DNA of 64,000 nt from CAWBRY01 sp963791295 (GCA_963791295.1 CAWBRY010000004.1:124001-188000); one strand, 5' to 3'. Positions 17,871-26,488 are shown, counted from the first letter of the stretch. Made by a program: numbers and translations. Notes: generated by a model not told the origin, from the letters alone.

Positions 17871-19148
17871 TTATTGATTTGAGCGGATCGTGTTTTTTAA
17901 TATTTCTCCGAAATGCCATACATCTTCAAATGAATTGTATAGAGGCACCGGCGCCACACGTAGCACAGATGGCTCTCTCCAGCCGGCGGATACACCGTTG
18001 TTCATCAGGTAATCGTATATCTTCCTGCCATTGCTTTTCAAAATCATGGACACCTGGCATCCTTTTTCATTAACCGGAGTTATTACCTCGATAAATTTTG
18101 CAGGTAAATTCTTGTTGACATCCTCCAGTATAAATATCAAATAGTCTCCCAGGGTCTTCCCTTTCTCTACGATTGCCTTCATCCCCGCTTCTTCAAAAAT
18201 ATCCAATGCCGCTTTATGCACGGCCATTGAAAAAACAGGTGCATTGCTCAATTGCCAACCTTCGGCGGTTGGCATAGGTTTAAATCCCTTTTCCATATCA
18301 AACCGGGTCACCTTGTCATATCCCCACCAACCGGCAAAGCGAGGAATATTCTTGTTTGCCGCATGATCGATATGGATATAAACTCCTGCAACACTTCCCG
18401 GGCCGGAATTCAAATATTTGTAAGTACACCAACAGGCAAAATCAACTTTCCAATCATGCAACGACAAAGCAATATTACCTACTGCATGAGCCAGGTCGAA
18501 ACCCGCATAAGCCCCCACGATATGCGCTGCTTTCACAATCTCTTTCATGTTGAATACCTGTCCGGTATAATAATTTATTCCACTCAACAGCACCGTCGCT
18601 ATAGAATCTCCATGTTCCTTTATTGCCGCGATAATATCTTCATGCCTGATCACATCTTCTCCTTGCCTGGGCTTTATCTCAAGGATAGCATCATCAGGCT
18701 CGAACCCGTGATAACGTACCTGCGACTCAAAAGCATACTGATCAGAAGGAAATGCTTTGTATTCGCAAAGGATCTTATATCGCTGTTTTGTCGGCCGGTA
18801 GAAGCTCACCAGCAGTAGGTGAAGATTAACGGTCAATGAATTCATCACCACCACCTCTTCTGGAAGACAACCTATTATGGTGGATAATTGTTGGGGAAAG
18901 ATCTCATGATAAGGATACCAGGGTCTGCGCGCTTCAAAATGTCCTTCGCCACCCATCGACTGCCAGTCTTCCAGTTCCTGCTGGACAAATGTTCCAGCTT
19001 GCTGCGGCTGCAGCCCAAGTGAATTACCTGTAAAATAGATTTTATCCCTTCCCTGGAACTGCGGAATAAAAAACCTGCCACGAAAATGCCTTAGCGGATC
19101 GCGCGCATCTAATGCCTTGGCGTATTCAAGTGTATTTTCAAAATTCAT
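17871..19148 (-). CDS. kynU: Kynureninase
   Basis: PLP enzyme that cleaves 3-hydroxykynurenine (or kynurenine) to 3-hydroxyanthranilate and alanine. The 425 residues contain IYFTGNSLGLQP near the N-terminus, GFDLAHAVGNI with the PLP-binding Asp and His, and CTYKYLNSGPG with the Schiff-base Lys244. Length is close to the eukaryotic-type enzyme. It sits between the RidA-like deaminase and kmo, in pathway company; with haaO across the divergent promoter it would feed 3-hydroxyanthranilate to ring cleavage. Confidence 0.96.
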   Translation of the reverse strand: MNFENTLEYAKALDARDPLRHFRGRFFIPQFQGRDKIYFTGNSLGLQPQQAGTFVQQELEDWQSMGGEGHFEARRPWYPYHEIFPQQLSTIIGCLPEEVVVMNSLTVNLHLLLVSFYRPTKQRYKILCEYKAFPSDQYAFESQVRYHGFEPDDAILEIKPRQGEDVIRHEDIIAAIKEHGDSIATVLLSGINYYTGQVFNMKEIVKAAHIVGAYAGFDLAHAVGNIALSLHDWKVDFACWCTYKYLNSGPGSVAGVYIHIDHAANKNIPRFAGWWGYDKVTRFDMEKGFKPMPTAEGWQLSNAPVFSMAVHKAALDIFEEAGMKAIVEKGKTLGDYLIFILEDVNKNLPAKFIEVITPVNEKGCQVSMILKSNGRKIYDYLMNNGVSAGWREPSVLRVAPVPLYNSFEDVWHFGEILKNTIRSNQ

Positions 19149-19187
19149 ATCAATCTTTATCTCATGCAGCCAGCTTTCGAAGGTGCA

Positions 19188-19574
19188 CTAATCAACTGTC
19201 GCAATCACCTTCAGTTCAATCGCAATCGGTGTCGGCATGCTCCTTACCTCAATGGTCGTGCGGCAAGCCATCACCTGTTTGAAATATTCGCCATAGATCT
19301 CGTTATACACCGGGAAATCTTTTTTCATGTTGGTCAGAAACACGGTCACGTCGACAATCCTCTCCCAACTACTGCCATGGGATTCCAATACCGCTTTTAC
19401 ATTGGCGAAGACAGCATGGCACTCCGCCTCGATATCGTATTTGATTATATTTCCCTGGTTATCCAATTCCAGGCCGGGAATGGAATTATCTTTTGGATTG
19501 CGCGGCCCAATTCCTGCTAAGAATAATAAATTACCTACCCTTTTTGCAAGGACATATGCGCCGAGTGGTTTCAT
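19188..19574 (-). CDS. RidA-family 2-aminomuconate deaminase
   Basis: A 128-residue RidA/YjgF-type protein. The YVLAKRVGNLLFLAGIGPRN start and the CRTTIEVRSMP motif, with the conserved Arg of the family, are present; LEL...NIIKYDIEAECHAVFANVKAVLE matches deaminases of the 2-aminomuconate type. It would hydrolyse 2-aminomuconate to 4-oxalocrotonate and ammonia. The assignment rests mainly on context: its ATG overlaps the stop of the semialdehyde dehydrogenase by 4 bases, and kynU follows after 39 bases. A generic imine deaminase role is the alternative. Confidence 0.85.
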   Translation of the reverse strand: MKPLGAYVLAKRVGNLLFLAGIGPRNPKDNSIPGLELDNQGNIIKYDIEAECHAVFANVKAVLESHGSSWERIVDVTVFLTNMKKDFPVYNEIYGEYFKQVMACRTTIEVRSMPTPIAIELKVIATVD

Positions 19575-21028
19575 AGTTCAATACATACATTCTTTGATTC
19601 AGTAAAAAATCGCAACGCTTCCCATCCACCTTCTCTTCCCACACCACTATTCTTCATTCCTCCAAAGGGCGTACGCAGATCGCGCAGAAGCCAACAATTT
19701 ACCCAAATGATCCCGCTATCCACTTTCGCAGCAACACGGTTAGCCTTCGAAATATCCTGGCTCCATATAGTAGCCGCCAATCCGTACTGAGTACTGTTGG
19801 CCAGATTCACCGCTTCCTCTTCTGAATTAAATGGTTGAAGTGTCACCACTGGACCGAAAATTTCCTCCTGGTTGGTGCGACATTCAGGACCCAGACCTTC
19901 TATGACCGTCGGTCGAATGAAATAACCATTCGAGCAACGTCCTTCCACTTTTACTGCAAGTCCACCGCACAATACCTTCCCTCCTTCCTGTCTCGCTGTA
20001 TCCAGGCACCCCATTATCTTATCGAAATGAACTTTACTTACTATAGCTCCCTGCCTCGAATCATCTTCCAATGGGTCTCCTACTTTAAGAGATTTAGTGC
20101 GCTCCACGAATTCCGACTTAAATCGATCGTATATCGAAGATTCAATCAGTATTCGGCTGCCGCATAAACAGATTTCACCCTGGTTACTAAACGACGATTG
20201 GATGGAACTTTCCATCATCCTTTCCCAATTGCAGTCGGCGAAAATTATATTTGGGTTTTTTCCCCCCAACTCCAATGAAAGCTTCTTGAATTTTGGAGCA
20301 GCAATACTGGCGATCCTTTCTCCCGCGCGCGTACTGCCCGTAAATGAAATCGCTTTTATCTGCGGGTGTGAAACAATTGCTTCACCCGCCCGGGGACCCG
20401 TGCCATGAATGATATTCAACACGCCATCCGGCAGGCCCGCTTCCTTACAGATCCTGCTTAATAAAAAAGCGGTCACTGGCGTCACTTCAGAAGGTTTTGC
20501 GAGCACGCAATTGCCGGCAGCCAATGCAGGTGCAATCTTCCATGTAAAAAGATATAAGGGAAGATTCCACGGCGATATGCAACCTACAATTCCAATGGGT
20601 TGTCGAAGCGTATAGTTGATGGCCCGATCTTCCATCTGATGACTATCCGTTGCAAAGTGCATGATGCCCGTGGCAAAAAATCGAAAGTTGGCTGCCGCAC
20701 GCGGGATATCCAATTTCCTGCTAAGCCAAAGTGGTTTCCCATTGTCATTGGTCTCTGCCAACGCCATCTCATCTGCATTTTCCATAATGATCTGAGCTAC
20801 TCTATTCAGAATCTTAAACCGTTCTTCTAGTGGAGTAACGCTCCATGACGGAAAGGCCTTTCGGGCAGCGTCAATGGCTGCCTCAACATCGTTTTCATTG
20901 GAATCCGGAATTTGCTGTGAAACTTTTCCTATGGCCGGGTTGACGTTATCAATAAATCTTCCATTAAGAGGAGCAATCAGGTTGCCACCGATGTAATTCT
21001 CTAAATAATATGGTATGTCGAGGTCCAT
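19571..21028 (-). CDS. 2-aminomuconic 6-semialdehyde dehydrogenase
   Basis: NAD-dependent aldehyde dehydrogenase, 485 residues. The catalytic Cys is in SNQGEICLCGSR, where the second Cys is shared with hydroxymuconic and aminomuconic semialdehyde dehydrogenases; the general-base Glu is in LSLELGGKNP and the NAD loop is ISFTGSTRAGE. It would oxidise the product of ACMS decarboxylase to 2-aminomuconate. It starts 15 bases after the SDR gene and overlaps the deaminase by 4 bases, consistent with one transcript. Confidence 0.92.
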   Translation of the reverse strand: MDLDIPYYLENYIGGNLIAPLNGRFIDNVNPAIGKVSQQIPDSNENDVEAAIDAARKAFPSWSVTPLEERFKILNRVAQIIMENADEMALAETNDNGKPLWLSRKLDIPRAAANFRFFATGIMHFATDSHQMEDRAINYTLRQPIGIVGCISPWNLPLYLFTWKIAPALAAGNCVLAKPSEVTPVTAFLLSRICKEAGLPDGVLNIIHGTGPRAGEAIVSHPQIKAISFTGSTRAGERIASIAAPKFKKLSLELGGKNPNIIFADCNWERMMESSIQSSFSNQGEICLCGSRILIESSIYDRFKSEFVERTKSLKVGDPLEDDSRQGAIVSKVHFDKIMGCLDTARQEGGKVLCGGLAVKVEGRCSNGYFIRPTVIEGLGPECRTNQEEIFGPVVTLQPFNSEEEAVNLANSTQYGLAATIWSQDISKANRVAAKVDSGIIWVNCWLLRDLRTPFGGMKNSGVGREGGWEALRFFTESKNVCIEL

Positions 21029-21043
21029 AGACTTGGGAAATCG

Positions 21044-21829
21044 CTAAATACTTCCTGTCCTTCCGCCATCTACAGGAATGCTCACTCCATTTATATAGGA
21101 GGCAGCCGGTGAAGCGAGAAAGGCAGCCAGTGCAGCGATCTCGCCTGGAACTCCAAAGCGCTTCATAGGTATTTCTTCCTTCATATTTTTTTCTATCGCT
21201 TCAACCTGCGTGCTGGCTCTATTTGCAATGGACTCGATGAGCGAAGACAGACGCTGGGTAGTTGTATATCCGGGCAAAATATTGTTCACAGTAATATTGA
21301 ACTGACCCAATTCATTGGCCATTGTTTTAGCCCAGGAAGCAACTGCTCCACGGATCGTGTTTGACACTCCCAGGTTTTTCAAAGGGATCTTCACAGAAGT
21401 GGAGATGATATTGATGATCCGTCCATAGTTTTCCTTTTTCATCAGTGGGACAAGCGCCCGGGTGAGGATATGATTGCAGATCAGGTGTTGATTAAAGGCA
21501 TCCTGAAACGCTTTTTCATTTTCATCCATCGCAGGGCCCGGGGGCGGCCCTCCGGTGTTGTTGATTAATATATGTGCCCGGTTTGTCTTAATATAGTTTT
21601 CAATGGCGGATTTAAGAGTATCAGGCGCGGTAAAATCGGCAACCAGGTAACTGTGAACTTGTCCAAATGAACTGTCTAATTTTTTGAGGGATGCTTTCAG
21701 TCCTTCTTCATTGCGCGCTACCAACACACAGCTCGCGCCCAGTAGGCTTAATTCCTCCGCTATGGCCAATCCCAGGCCCTGCGTGCTGCCACAAACTACT
21801 GCATACTTGCCTTGCAATGATAGATTCAT
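21044..21829 (-). CDS. SDR-family oxidoreductase with altered catalytic residues
   Basis: A 261-residue short-chain dehydrogenase fold. The cofactor loop CGSTQGLGLAIAEEL is intact, the NNTGGPP segment replaces the usual NNAG, and ISTSVKIPL holds the catalytic Ser. Where the active-site YxxxK should be, the sequence reads SNTIR: Ser for Tyr and Arg for Lys. A known SDR subgroup (BKR-like) also departs from the catalytic tetrad, so this may be a family trait. It is the first gene of the minus-strand kynurenine transcript and carries a TAGGTTTG element 5 bases upstream. No reaction is assigned. Confidence 0.85.
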   Translation of the reverse strand: MNLSLQGKYAVVCGSTQGLGLAIAEELSLLGASCVLVARNEEGLKASLKKLDSSFGQVHSYLVADFTAPDTLKSAIENYIKTNRAHILINNTGGPPPGPAMDENEKAFQDAFNQHLICNHILTRALVPLMKKENYGRIINIISTSVKIPLKNLGVSNTIRGAVASWAKTMANELGQFNITVNNILPGYTTTQRLSSLIESIANRASTQVEAIEKNMKEEIPMKRFGVPGEIAALAAFLASPAASYINGVSIPVDGGRTGSI

Positions 21830-21834
21830 AGAGT

Positions 21835-21842
21835 CAAACCTA
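21835..21842 (-). promoter_or_regulatory. Bacteroidota -7 element before the SDR-aldehyde dehydrogenase-deaminase-kynU-kmo run
   Basis: Exact TAGGTTTG ending 5 bases before the SDR ATG at 21829. It would drive the five-gene minus-strand transcript. Confidence 0.55.
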
Positions 21843-21900
21843 CGGCAAAATGTTGTAATTTTTCACCGAAGAAATGGCCGACAATCATTCTCAATCGATA

Positions 21901-21921
21901 GTTTACAATTTATACTTTACA
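21901..21921. repeat. Degenerate 7-base tandem repeat (NTTTACA) in the divergent promoter region
   Basis: Three consecutive 7-mers, GTTTACA, ATTTATA, CTTTACA, 21 bases upstream of the haaO ATG. The preceding 7-mer ATCGATA (21894-21900) fits loosely. It lies where the haaO promoter is expected. Confidence 0.5.
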
Positions 21922-21941
21922 CAATACCTTAAATCCATTAT

Positions 21942-22475
21942 ATGGCAGTCACCACACCTTTTAATCTCAAGACCTGGATAAATGAACACAGGGAACTACT
22001 AAAACCGCCCGTCGGGAACCAATGCATTTACAAGGATGCAGAAAATTTTATTGTTATGGTGGTGGGCGGCCCCAATGCCCGCAAAGATTATCATTATAAT
22101 GAAAGCGAGGAACTCTATTACCAGGTAGAAGGAAATATTATATTGAAGATCATTGATGATGGTGTTCCCAGGTCAATTCCAATTAATGAAGGCGACCTTT
22201 TCCTCCTTCCGCCTAAAACACCACATTCGCCACAACGAGGACCAAATACCGTGGGATTGGTCATTGAAAAAATAAGGGAAAACGAGGAGGAAGAGAAAGA
22301 TGCCTTCATGTGGTTCTGCGAAAACTGTGGAAATAAATTGCATGAAGAAGTCTTATTCGTGAAGGATATCGTAAAACAACTTCCGCCGGTTATGGAGAAA
22401 TTTTGGGGAAGCACTGAACTTCGCACCTGCAAGAAATGTGGTAGCGTCATGGAGCCACCGGTGAAGCCCAAATGA
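21942..22475 (+). CDS. haaO: 3-hydroxyanthranilate 3,4-dioxygenase
   Basis: Iron(II) extradiol dioxygenase that opens 3-hydroxyanthranilate to ACMS. In 177 residues the cupin metal ligands fall exactly where they do in characterised bacterial enzymes: His51 and Glu57 (DYHYNESEELYYQ) and His95 (PKTPHSPQR), with Arg47 and Arg99 beside the substrate. The C-terminus has a second rubredoxin-like site, Cys126, Cys129, Cys163 and Cys166 (two CxxC pairs), typical of the bacterial form. It is divergent from the SDR and overlaps the ACMS decarboxylase by 4 bases. Confidence 0.97.
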   Translation: MAVTTPFNLKTWINEHRELLKPPVGNQCIYKDAENFIVMVVGGPNARKDYHYNESEELYYQVEGNIILKIIDDGVPRSIPINEGDLFLLPPKTPHSPQRGPNTVGLVIEKIRENEEEEKDAFMWFCENCGNKLHEEVLFVKDIVKQLPPVMEKFWGSTELRTCKKCGSVMEPPVKPK

Positions 22476-23476
22476 AAATCGACATACATACTCATATCAT
22501 GCCTGAGCACATGCCGGATTGGACCAGGAAATTCGGTTATGGCGAATTCATTCATCTCGAGCATCGCGAATGCGATGCATGCATGATGAAAGGCGATAAA
22601 GTTTTTAGAGTAGTTGGAGAAAACACGTATCGAGAAGACATTCGACTCAAGGAAATGGATGAAACAGAAGTTACCTTCCAGGTGCTTTCCACAATTCCTG
22701 TCCTTTTTAACTATTGGGCAAAATCCACCGATGGCTTTGAGACATCTAGATTTTTTAATGATCATATCGCAGAAACAGTATCCAGGAATCCATCCAGGTT
22801 TATTGGACTTGGTACAGTACCGATGCAAAACGTGCACCTTGCTATCAGGGAAATGGAAAGATGCAAGAAAGAACTAATGCTTGCCGGATTGGAGATTGGC
22901 TCAAATATTAACGGCAAAAATCTCAATGAAAAGGAATTCTTTCCCTTCTATAAGGCTGCCGAGGATTTAGATTGTTGCCTTTTTGTTCATCCGTGGGAAA
23001 TGATGGGTGAAGACCAGATGCAGAAGTATTGGTTACCCTGGCTGGTGGGCATGCCCGCTGAAACCAGCAGGGCTATCTGCTCCATGATCTTTGGAGGGAT
23101 CTTTGAGCAATTTCCGAAGCTCAGGGTCGCCTTTGCGCATGGGGGCGGATCCTTTCCTTTTACGATCGGGCGCATCGAGCGAGGGTTTGATACCCGGCCC
23201 GATCTGGTAGCAGTGGATAATACCGCCAATCCCCGAGCATCTATCGGCAAATTCTGGATCGATAGCCTGGTGCATGATAAAAAAGCGTTCGATTATTTGC
23301 TGGATGTGATCGGTGAGGACCAGGTTTGCCTGGGAAGCGATTATCCCTTTCCGTTAGGTGAGGAACATCCCGGCAAACTGATAGGAAAAATGGATTTGGG
23401 AAAAAAATCGCTTAAAAAGCTCCTCTATAAAAATGCACAGGCGTGGCTTGGCATAGACACTAAGCTCAAGACGTAG
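22472..23476 (+). CDS. 2-amino-3-carboxymuconate 6-semialdehyde decarboxylase (ACMSD)
   Basis: Zinc amidohydrolase-superfamily decarboxylase converting ACMS to 2-aminomuconic 6-semialdehyde, which keeps the pathway catabolic instead of letting ACMS cyclise to quinolinate for NAD. Metal ligands are visible as DIHTHIM (His6, His8), the His of LFVHPWEMM, the His of VAFAHGGGSFPF and the Asp of LGSDYPFPLGE. The 334-residue length is usual. Its ATG lies within the last 4 bases of haaO, so the pair is translationally coupled. Confidence 0.95.
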   Translation: MKIDIHTHIMPEHMPDWTRKFGYGEFIHLEHRECDACMMKGDKVFRVVGENTYREDIRLKEMDETEVTFQVLSTIPVLFNYWAKSTDGFETSRFFNDHIAETVSRNPSRFIGLGTVPMQNVHLAIREMERCKKELMLAGLEIGSNINGKNLNEKEFFPFYKAAEDLDCCLFVHPWEMMGEDQMQKYWLPWLVGMPAETSRAICSMIFGGIFEQFPKLRVAFAHGGGSFPFTIGRIERGFDTRPDLVAVDNTANPRASIGKFWIDSLVHDKKAFDYLLDVIGEDQVCLGSDYPFPLGEEHPGKLIGKMDLGKKSLKKLLYKNAQAWLGIDTKLKT

Positions 23477-23694
23477 CCTGGTATCGTTTATTGGGTAAAC
23501 AAGTAAAGCGGTCGTTTCGATCTAGCGGAAATTGCAAAAGGACCCGCCTCAGAAAAAAGGCGTATAAAAAATTATAGAGTAAGCCGTCTTTTTCAATCGA
23601 AATTTTTTTTGTTACTTTTTTTTCTAAAAAAAAAGTAAATAGAAATCGGATGCAATAGTGAGCGGCTACTAAAAAACGAGTTCGTGGAGAAACT
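23477..23694. other. Spacer between ACMSD and GDPD genes
   Basis: About 218 AT-rich bases between convergent genes with no supported gene. Its main structure is a perfect A/T hairpin at 23612-23638. Confidence 0.5.
23612..23638. terminator. A/T-rich hairpin between convergent genes
   Basis: A perfect inverted repeat: TTACTTTTTTTT at 23612-23623 and its complement ending GTAA at 23627-23638, with a 3-base loop. It contains almost no G/C pairs, so its strength as an intrinsic terminator is doubtful, but the position between two 3' ends fits a bidirectional one. Confidence 0.4.
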
Positions 23695-24651
23695 TCATTC
23701 ATCAAATAAATTTGGATAGTCGGAGATAATCCCATCCACTCCCATATTCTTCAATTTACCAATCGTCTTTTTATCATTGACCGTCCAGGGAATGATCTTC
23801 ATATGCAATTCATGGCATCGAGCAACCAATGGCTCATTGACCAACTGATACGCAGGACTATATATCGTAGGAGTAAATCCCAGCGTTTTTAAATGCTGGT
23901 CCAGCCCGGACTTATCAAAATCTTCGATCAACATAGCCGTCTTCATATCCGGATATTGCTGATGCAGGTATTGCAAGGTTCGAATATCAAATGATTGAAC
24001 GATCACCCTTTTTTCTATCCCTTTCGATTTGATGACTTTCATCAACAGGTCGACGAATTCCGCAGGGGGCGGATGATAAAGGTCATCGGTGCCCGGCATC
24101 GTCTTCGTCTCGATGTTATAGAAAAGGAGTGGTTTCCCCCGGCTCACCTGGTAATGCTCAACAGTATCTATTACCTCGCTGAGCAAAGGTTTCACTGCAG
24201 GCATCTTTTGTTGCTGCGGAAATCGCGGATGGGGCTTTAAGCCTACGTCGAATTTCCGGACTTCCTCATAGGTCATATTATATATATTATATGACTTCTC
24301 TTCCTCTTCCTTAATGTGACCAGGGGTCGCTGAAGCTGGAGTGATCGTTGTTATCTCGTGATTGAGGAATGGCTCATGAGAAAGTATGGGCTGTTTGTCT
24401 TTTGTAAATACAACATCCATTTCCAATGTCGTGACGCCCAGGTCCGCCGCCTTCAACATCGCCGGAATTGTGTTTTCCGGCATGAGACCGCGGCAACCCC
24501 TATGGCCTTCCTTATCAAACACGGGTAACATTGGTCCCTGATCGGTCGCCGACAACATATTTTGTTTCGCTTTCTGTGCTACGTGACAAGCTGCTATGAA
24601 GCAGAGTACCGTCAACAAATATGGTAGGAATCTTTTGATCATTACTACCAT
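23695..24651 (-). CDS. Glycerophosphodiester phosphodiesterase family lipoprotein
   Basis: Hydrolyses glycerophosphodiesters to an alcohol and glycerol 3-phosphate. The N-terminus is a signal ending in the lipobox IAAC, so the protein is probably lipid-anchored in the envelope. The GDPD signature is present: GHRGCRGLMPENTIPAMLKA, then LEMDVVFTKDKQPILSHE, holding the catalytic His pair and metal-binding Glu/Asp, and the late IIPWTVNDKKT. Starts at 24651 or 24642 both fit. It begins 3 bases after the PaiB-like gene and is probably co-transcribed with it. Confidence 0.9.
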   Translation of the reverse strand: MVVMIKRFLPYLLTVLCFIAACHVAQKAKQNMLSATDQGPMLPVFDKEGHRGCRGLMPENTIPAMLKAADLGVTTLEMDVVFTKDKQPILSHEPFLNHEITTITPASATPGHIKEEEEKSYNIYNMTYEEVRKFDVGLKPHPRFPQQQKMPAVKPLLSEVIDTVEHYQVSRGKPLLFYNIETKTMPGTDDLYHPPPAEFVDLLMKVIKSKGIEKRVIVQSFDIRTLQYLHQQYPDMKTAMLIEDFDKSGLDQHLKTLGFTPTIYSPAYQLVNEPLVARCHELHMKIIPWTVNDKKTIGKLKNMGVDGIISDYPNLFDE

Positions 24652-24654
24652 CTC

Positions 24655-25299
24655 TTATTTTTTCGCATTAAAAATCTGGCCACTTCTTTCTTTCATCCTG
24701 GCGGCAATGTATTTTCCATCGCCATCCTGCTCCTCCAGCTTTTTGATAATATTATAGTAACTCTTTTCATCTCTATTTTGGCTCAACTTGTAAACATTAT
24801 CCATTTCGGTGACTTCTAATTCGAATGCGATAATGGCCTTGATAAGCTTTTGTTTGTACTCATCAGGAAGATTATCGTATACGGTTGTAGAAGCCAGATC
24901 CCCTTTTTCAAAATATAGAGATAGTCTTTTCAAAAGATCAATGAGAGCATCTTCATCCTGGAATCTGATTCGCCCCCGCGCATGTATCGAAATATAGTTC
25001 CAGGTCGATGCCTGGTGGGGATTGCCATCATACCAGGTTCCGCTTATATAAACATGGGGGCTCGTGAACAGCACCAGGACCTCCGGATTTTCTTCCATCG
25101 CCTGCTCATGATCCGACTTACGTGCTATGTGCCCATAGATAAATATCTTACCGTCTTTCTCTTCAATCAAAACGGGAATCTGCGTCGCCTCAATGCGTCG
25201 GTCTGCATCGCAACCAATGAGAGTAACAAACGGATGCTCCCGCATGAACTCTATGATCTTTTGGCTGTCTTTCTCTTTGTAATGGGGATAATTATACAT
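24655..25299 (-). CDS. PaiB-like FMN-binding negative transcriptional regulator family protein
   Basis: A 214-residue split-barrel flavin-binding protein. The pattern MYNYPHYKEKD, HPFVTLIGCD and SPHVYISGTWYDGNPHQASTWNYISIHARGRI (read in parts) is characteristic of the PaiB/FMN_bind_2 family. B. subtilis PaiB influences sporulation and protease genes, but most members are uncharacterised; a transcriptional role here is not shown by the sequence. A GDPD lipoprotein follows after 3 bases. Confidence 0.87.
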   Translation of the reverse strand: MYNYPHYKEKDSQKIIEFMREHPFVTLIGCDADRRIEATQIPVLIEEKDGKIFIYGHIARKSDHEQAMEENPEVLVLFTSPHVYISGTWYDGNPHQASTWNYISIHARGRIRFQDEDALIDLLKRLSLYFEKGDLASTTVYDNLPDEYKQKLIKAIIAFELEVTEMDNVYKLSQNRDEKSYYNIIKKLEEQDGDGKYIAARMKERSGQIFNAKK

Positions 25300-25355
25300 T
25301 TATTAGTGTGGGATTTGAGAATATAGTGCAACTTACCAGGGGATAACGGGCTGGA

Positions 25356-26453
25356 TTAAACGATTTCTGCAACAGTAGCCGCGCTCATGTTTGCGTTTCG
25401 CATCGAAATGCTTCTCACTACATGAGCCGTAAATTCCTGGAAGGCTGATTTGCTAATGGCATCATCACCAACCATGACAGGTATCCCTAAATCACCTCCT
25501 TCGCGAATTCCCTGAACAAGCGGTATTTCGCCCAGGAAGGGAATATCGTATTCGTCTGCAAGATGTCGACCTCCCTGCTTGCCGAAAATATAGTATTTCT
25601 TATCCGGCAATTCCTCGGGAGTAAAGTAACTCATGTTCTCTACCAATCCGATCAGCGGCACATTTAATTGAGATTGTCCAAACATGGCTATTCCCTTCCG
25701 GGCGTCCGCCAGCGCCACATCCTGCGGCGTAGTGACAACCACCACGCCCGTAACAGGAACCGTCTGCATCAAGGTAAGATGTATATCGCCGGTACCCGGC
25801 GGCATGTCAACAACCAAATAGTCCAATTCTCCCCAATAAACATCAGTTACAAATTGACGAATAGCGCTGCTCGCCATGGGTCCGCGCCACACAACCGCAT
25901 TTTTTTCATCTACGAGAAAGCCAATGCTGACGAGCTTAATACCATATTTTTCCAGAGGCACGATCATGCCCTTGCCTTCAACTTCCATCATCATCGGTCT
26001 TTCACCTCGTAGACCAAACATGATGGGAACACTGGGCCCGTATATATCCGCATCCATCAATCCCACTTTTGCTCCGCTTTCAGCAATAGCCAATGCAAGG
26101 TTGGCGGCGACTGTGCTCTTACCTACTCCACCCTTGCCGCTCACAACAGCAATAATGTTTTTCACGCCGGGAAGAATGGCTTTGTTATCGCTGCGCTTCG
26201 TGGTGGTATTGGATGTGAAATTCACTGTTGTGATTGCCTGATCGCTGACATGCGACTTGATCGCATCTATACACGAATTTTTGATCATGTCTTTCAACGG
26301 ACAAGCCGGTGTGGTCAGTACAACTGTAAATGAGATTTTGTTGCCTTCGATGACGATATCCCTGATCATATTCAGCGTGACAAGGTCCTTTCCCAGGTCG
26401 GGCTCCTGCACATTACTCAAGGCTTCAAGTACTTTTTCTTTCGTCATTTTCAA
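25356..26453 (-). CDS. Mrp/NBP35-family iron-sulfur carrier ATPase
   Basis: P-loop ATPase that binds and delivers iron-sulfur clusters (ApbC/Mrp). An N-terminal MIP18/DUF59 domain (about residues 1-85, VQEPDLGKDLVTLNMI) precedes the deviant Walker A VSGKGGVGKST, and MDADIYGPSVP, VWRGPMASSAIRQF and VVDMPPGTGDIHL follow in order. No CxxC pair of the kind that binds a bridging cluster is obvious near the C-terminus, which may mean ligands differ or are out of usual context. The start is at 26453 or 26447. A TAACTTTG element lies upstream. Confidence 0.92.
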   Translation of the reverse strand: MKMTKEKVLEALSNVQEPDLGKDLVTLNMIRDIVIEGNKISFTVVLTTPACPLKDMIKNSCIDAIKSHVSDQAITTVNFTSNTTTKRSDNKAILPGVKNIIAVVSGKGGVGKSTVAANLALAIAESGAKVGLMDADIYGPSVPIMFGLRGERPMMMEVEGKGMIVPLEKYGIKLVSIGFLVDEKNAVVWRGPMASSAIRQFVTDVYWGELDYLVVDMPPGTGDIHLTLMQTVPVTGVVVVTTPQDVALADARKGIAMFGQSQLNVPLIGLVENMSYFTPEELPDKKYYIFGKQGGRHLADEYDIPFLGEIPLVQGIREGGDLGIPVMVGDDAISKSAFQEFTAHVVRSISMRNANMSAATVAEIV

Positions 26454-26480
26454 AGCTTATGTTAAAATAGAATAATCACA

Positions 26481-26488
26481 CAAAGTTA
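26481..26488 (-). promoter_or_regulatory. Bacteroidota -7 element before mrp-like gene
   Basis: Exact TAACTTTG 27 bases before the start at 26453. Confidence 0.5.

Noticed and set aside
22118..22837. Minus-strand open frame of 239 codons opposite haaO and ACMSD
   Set aside because: Antisense to two genes with conserved metal ligands, no recognisable domain.
23466..23735. Minus-strand open frame of 89 codons in the ACMSD-GDPD spacer
   Set aside because: Its composition reflects the A/T hairpin (Lys/Phe runs), it overlaps both neighbours, and no start context or motif is seen.
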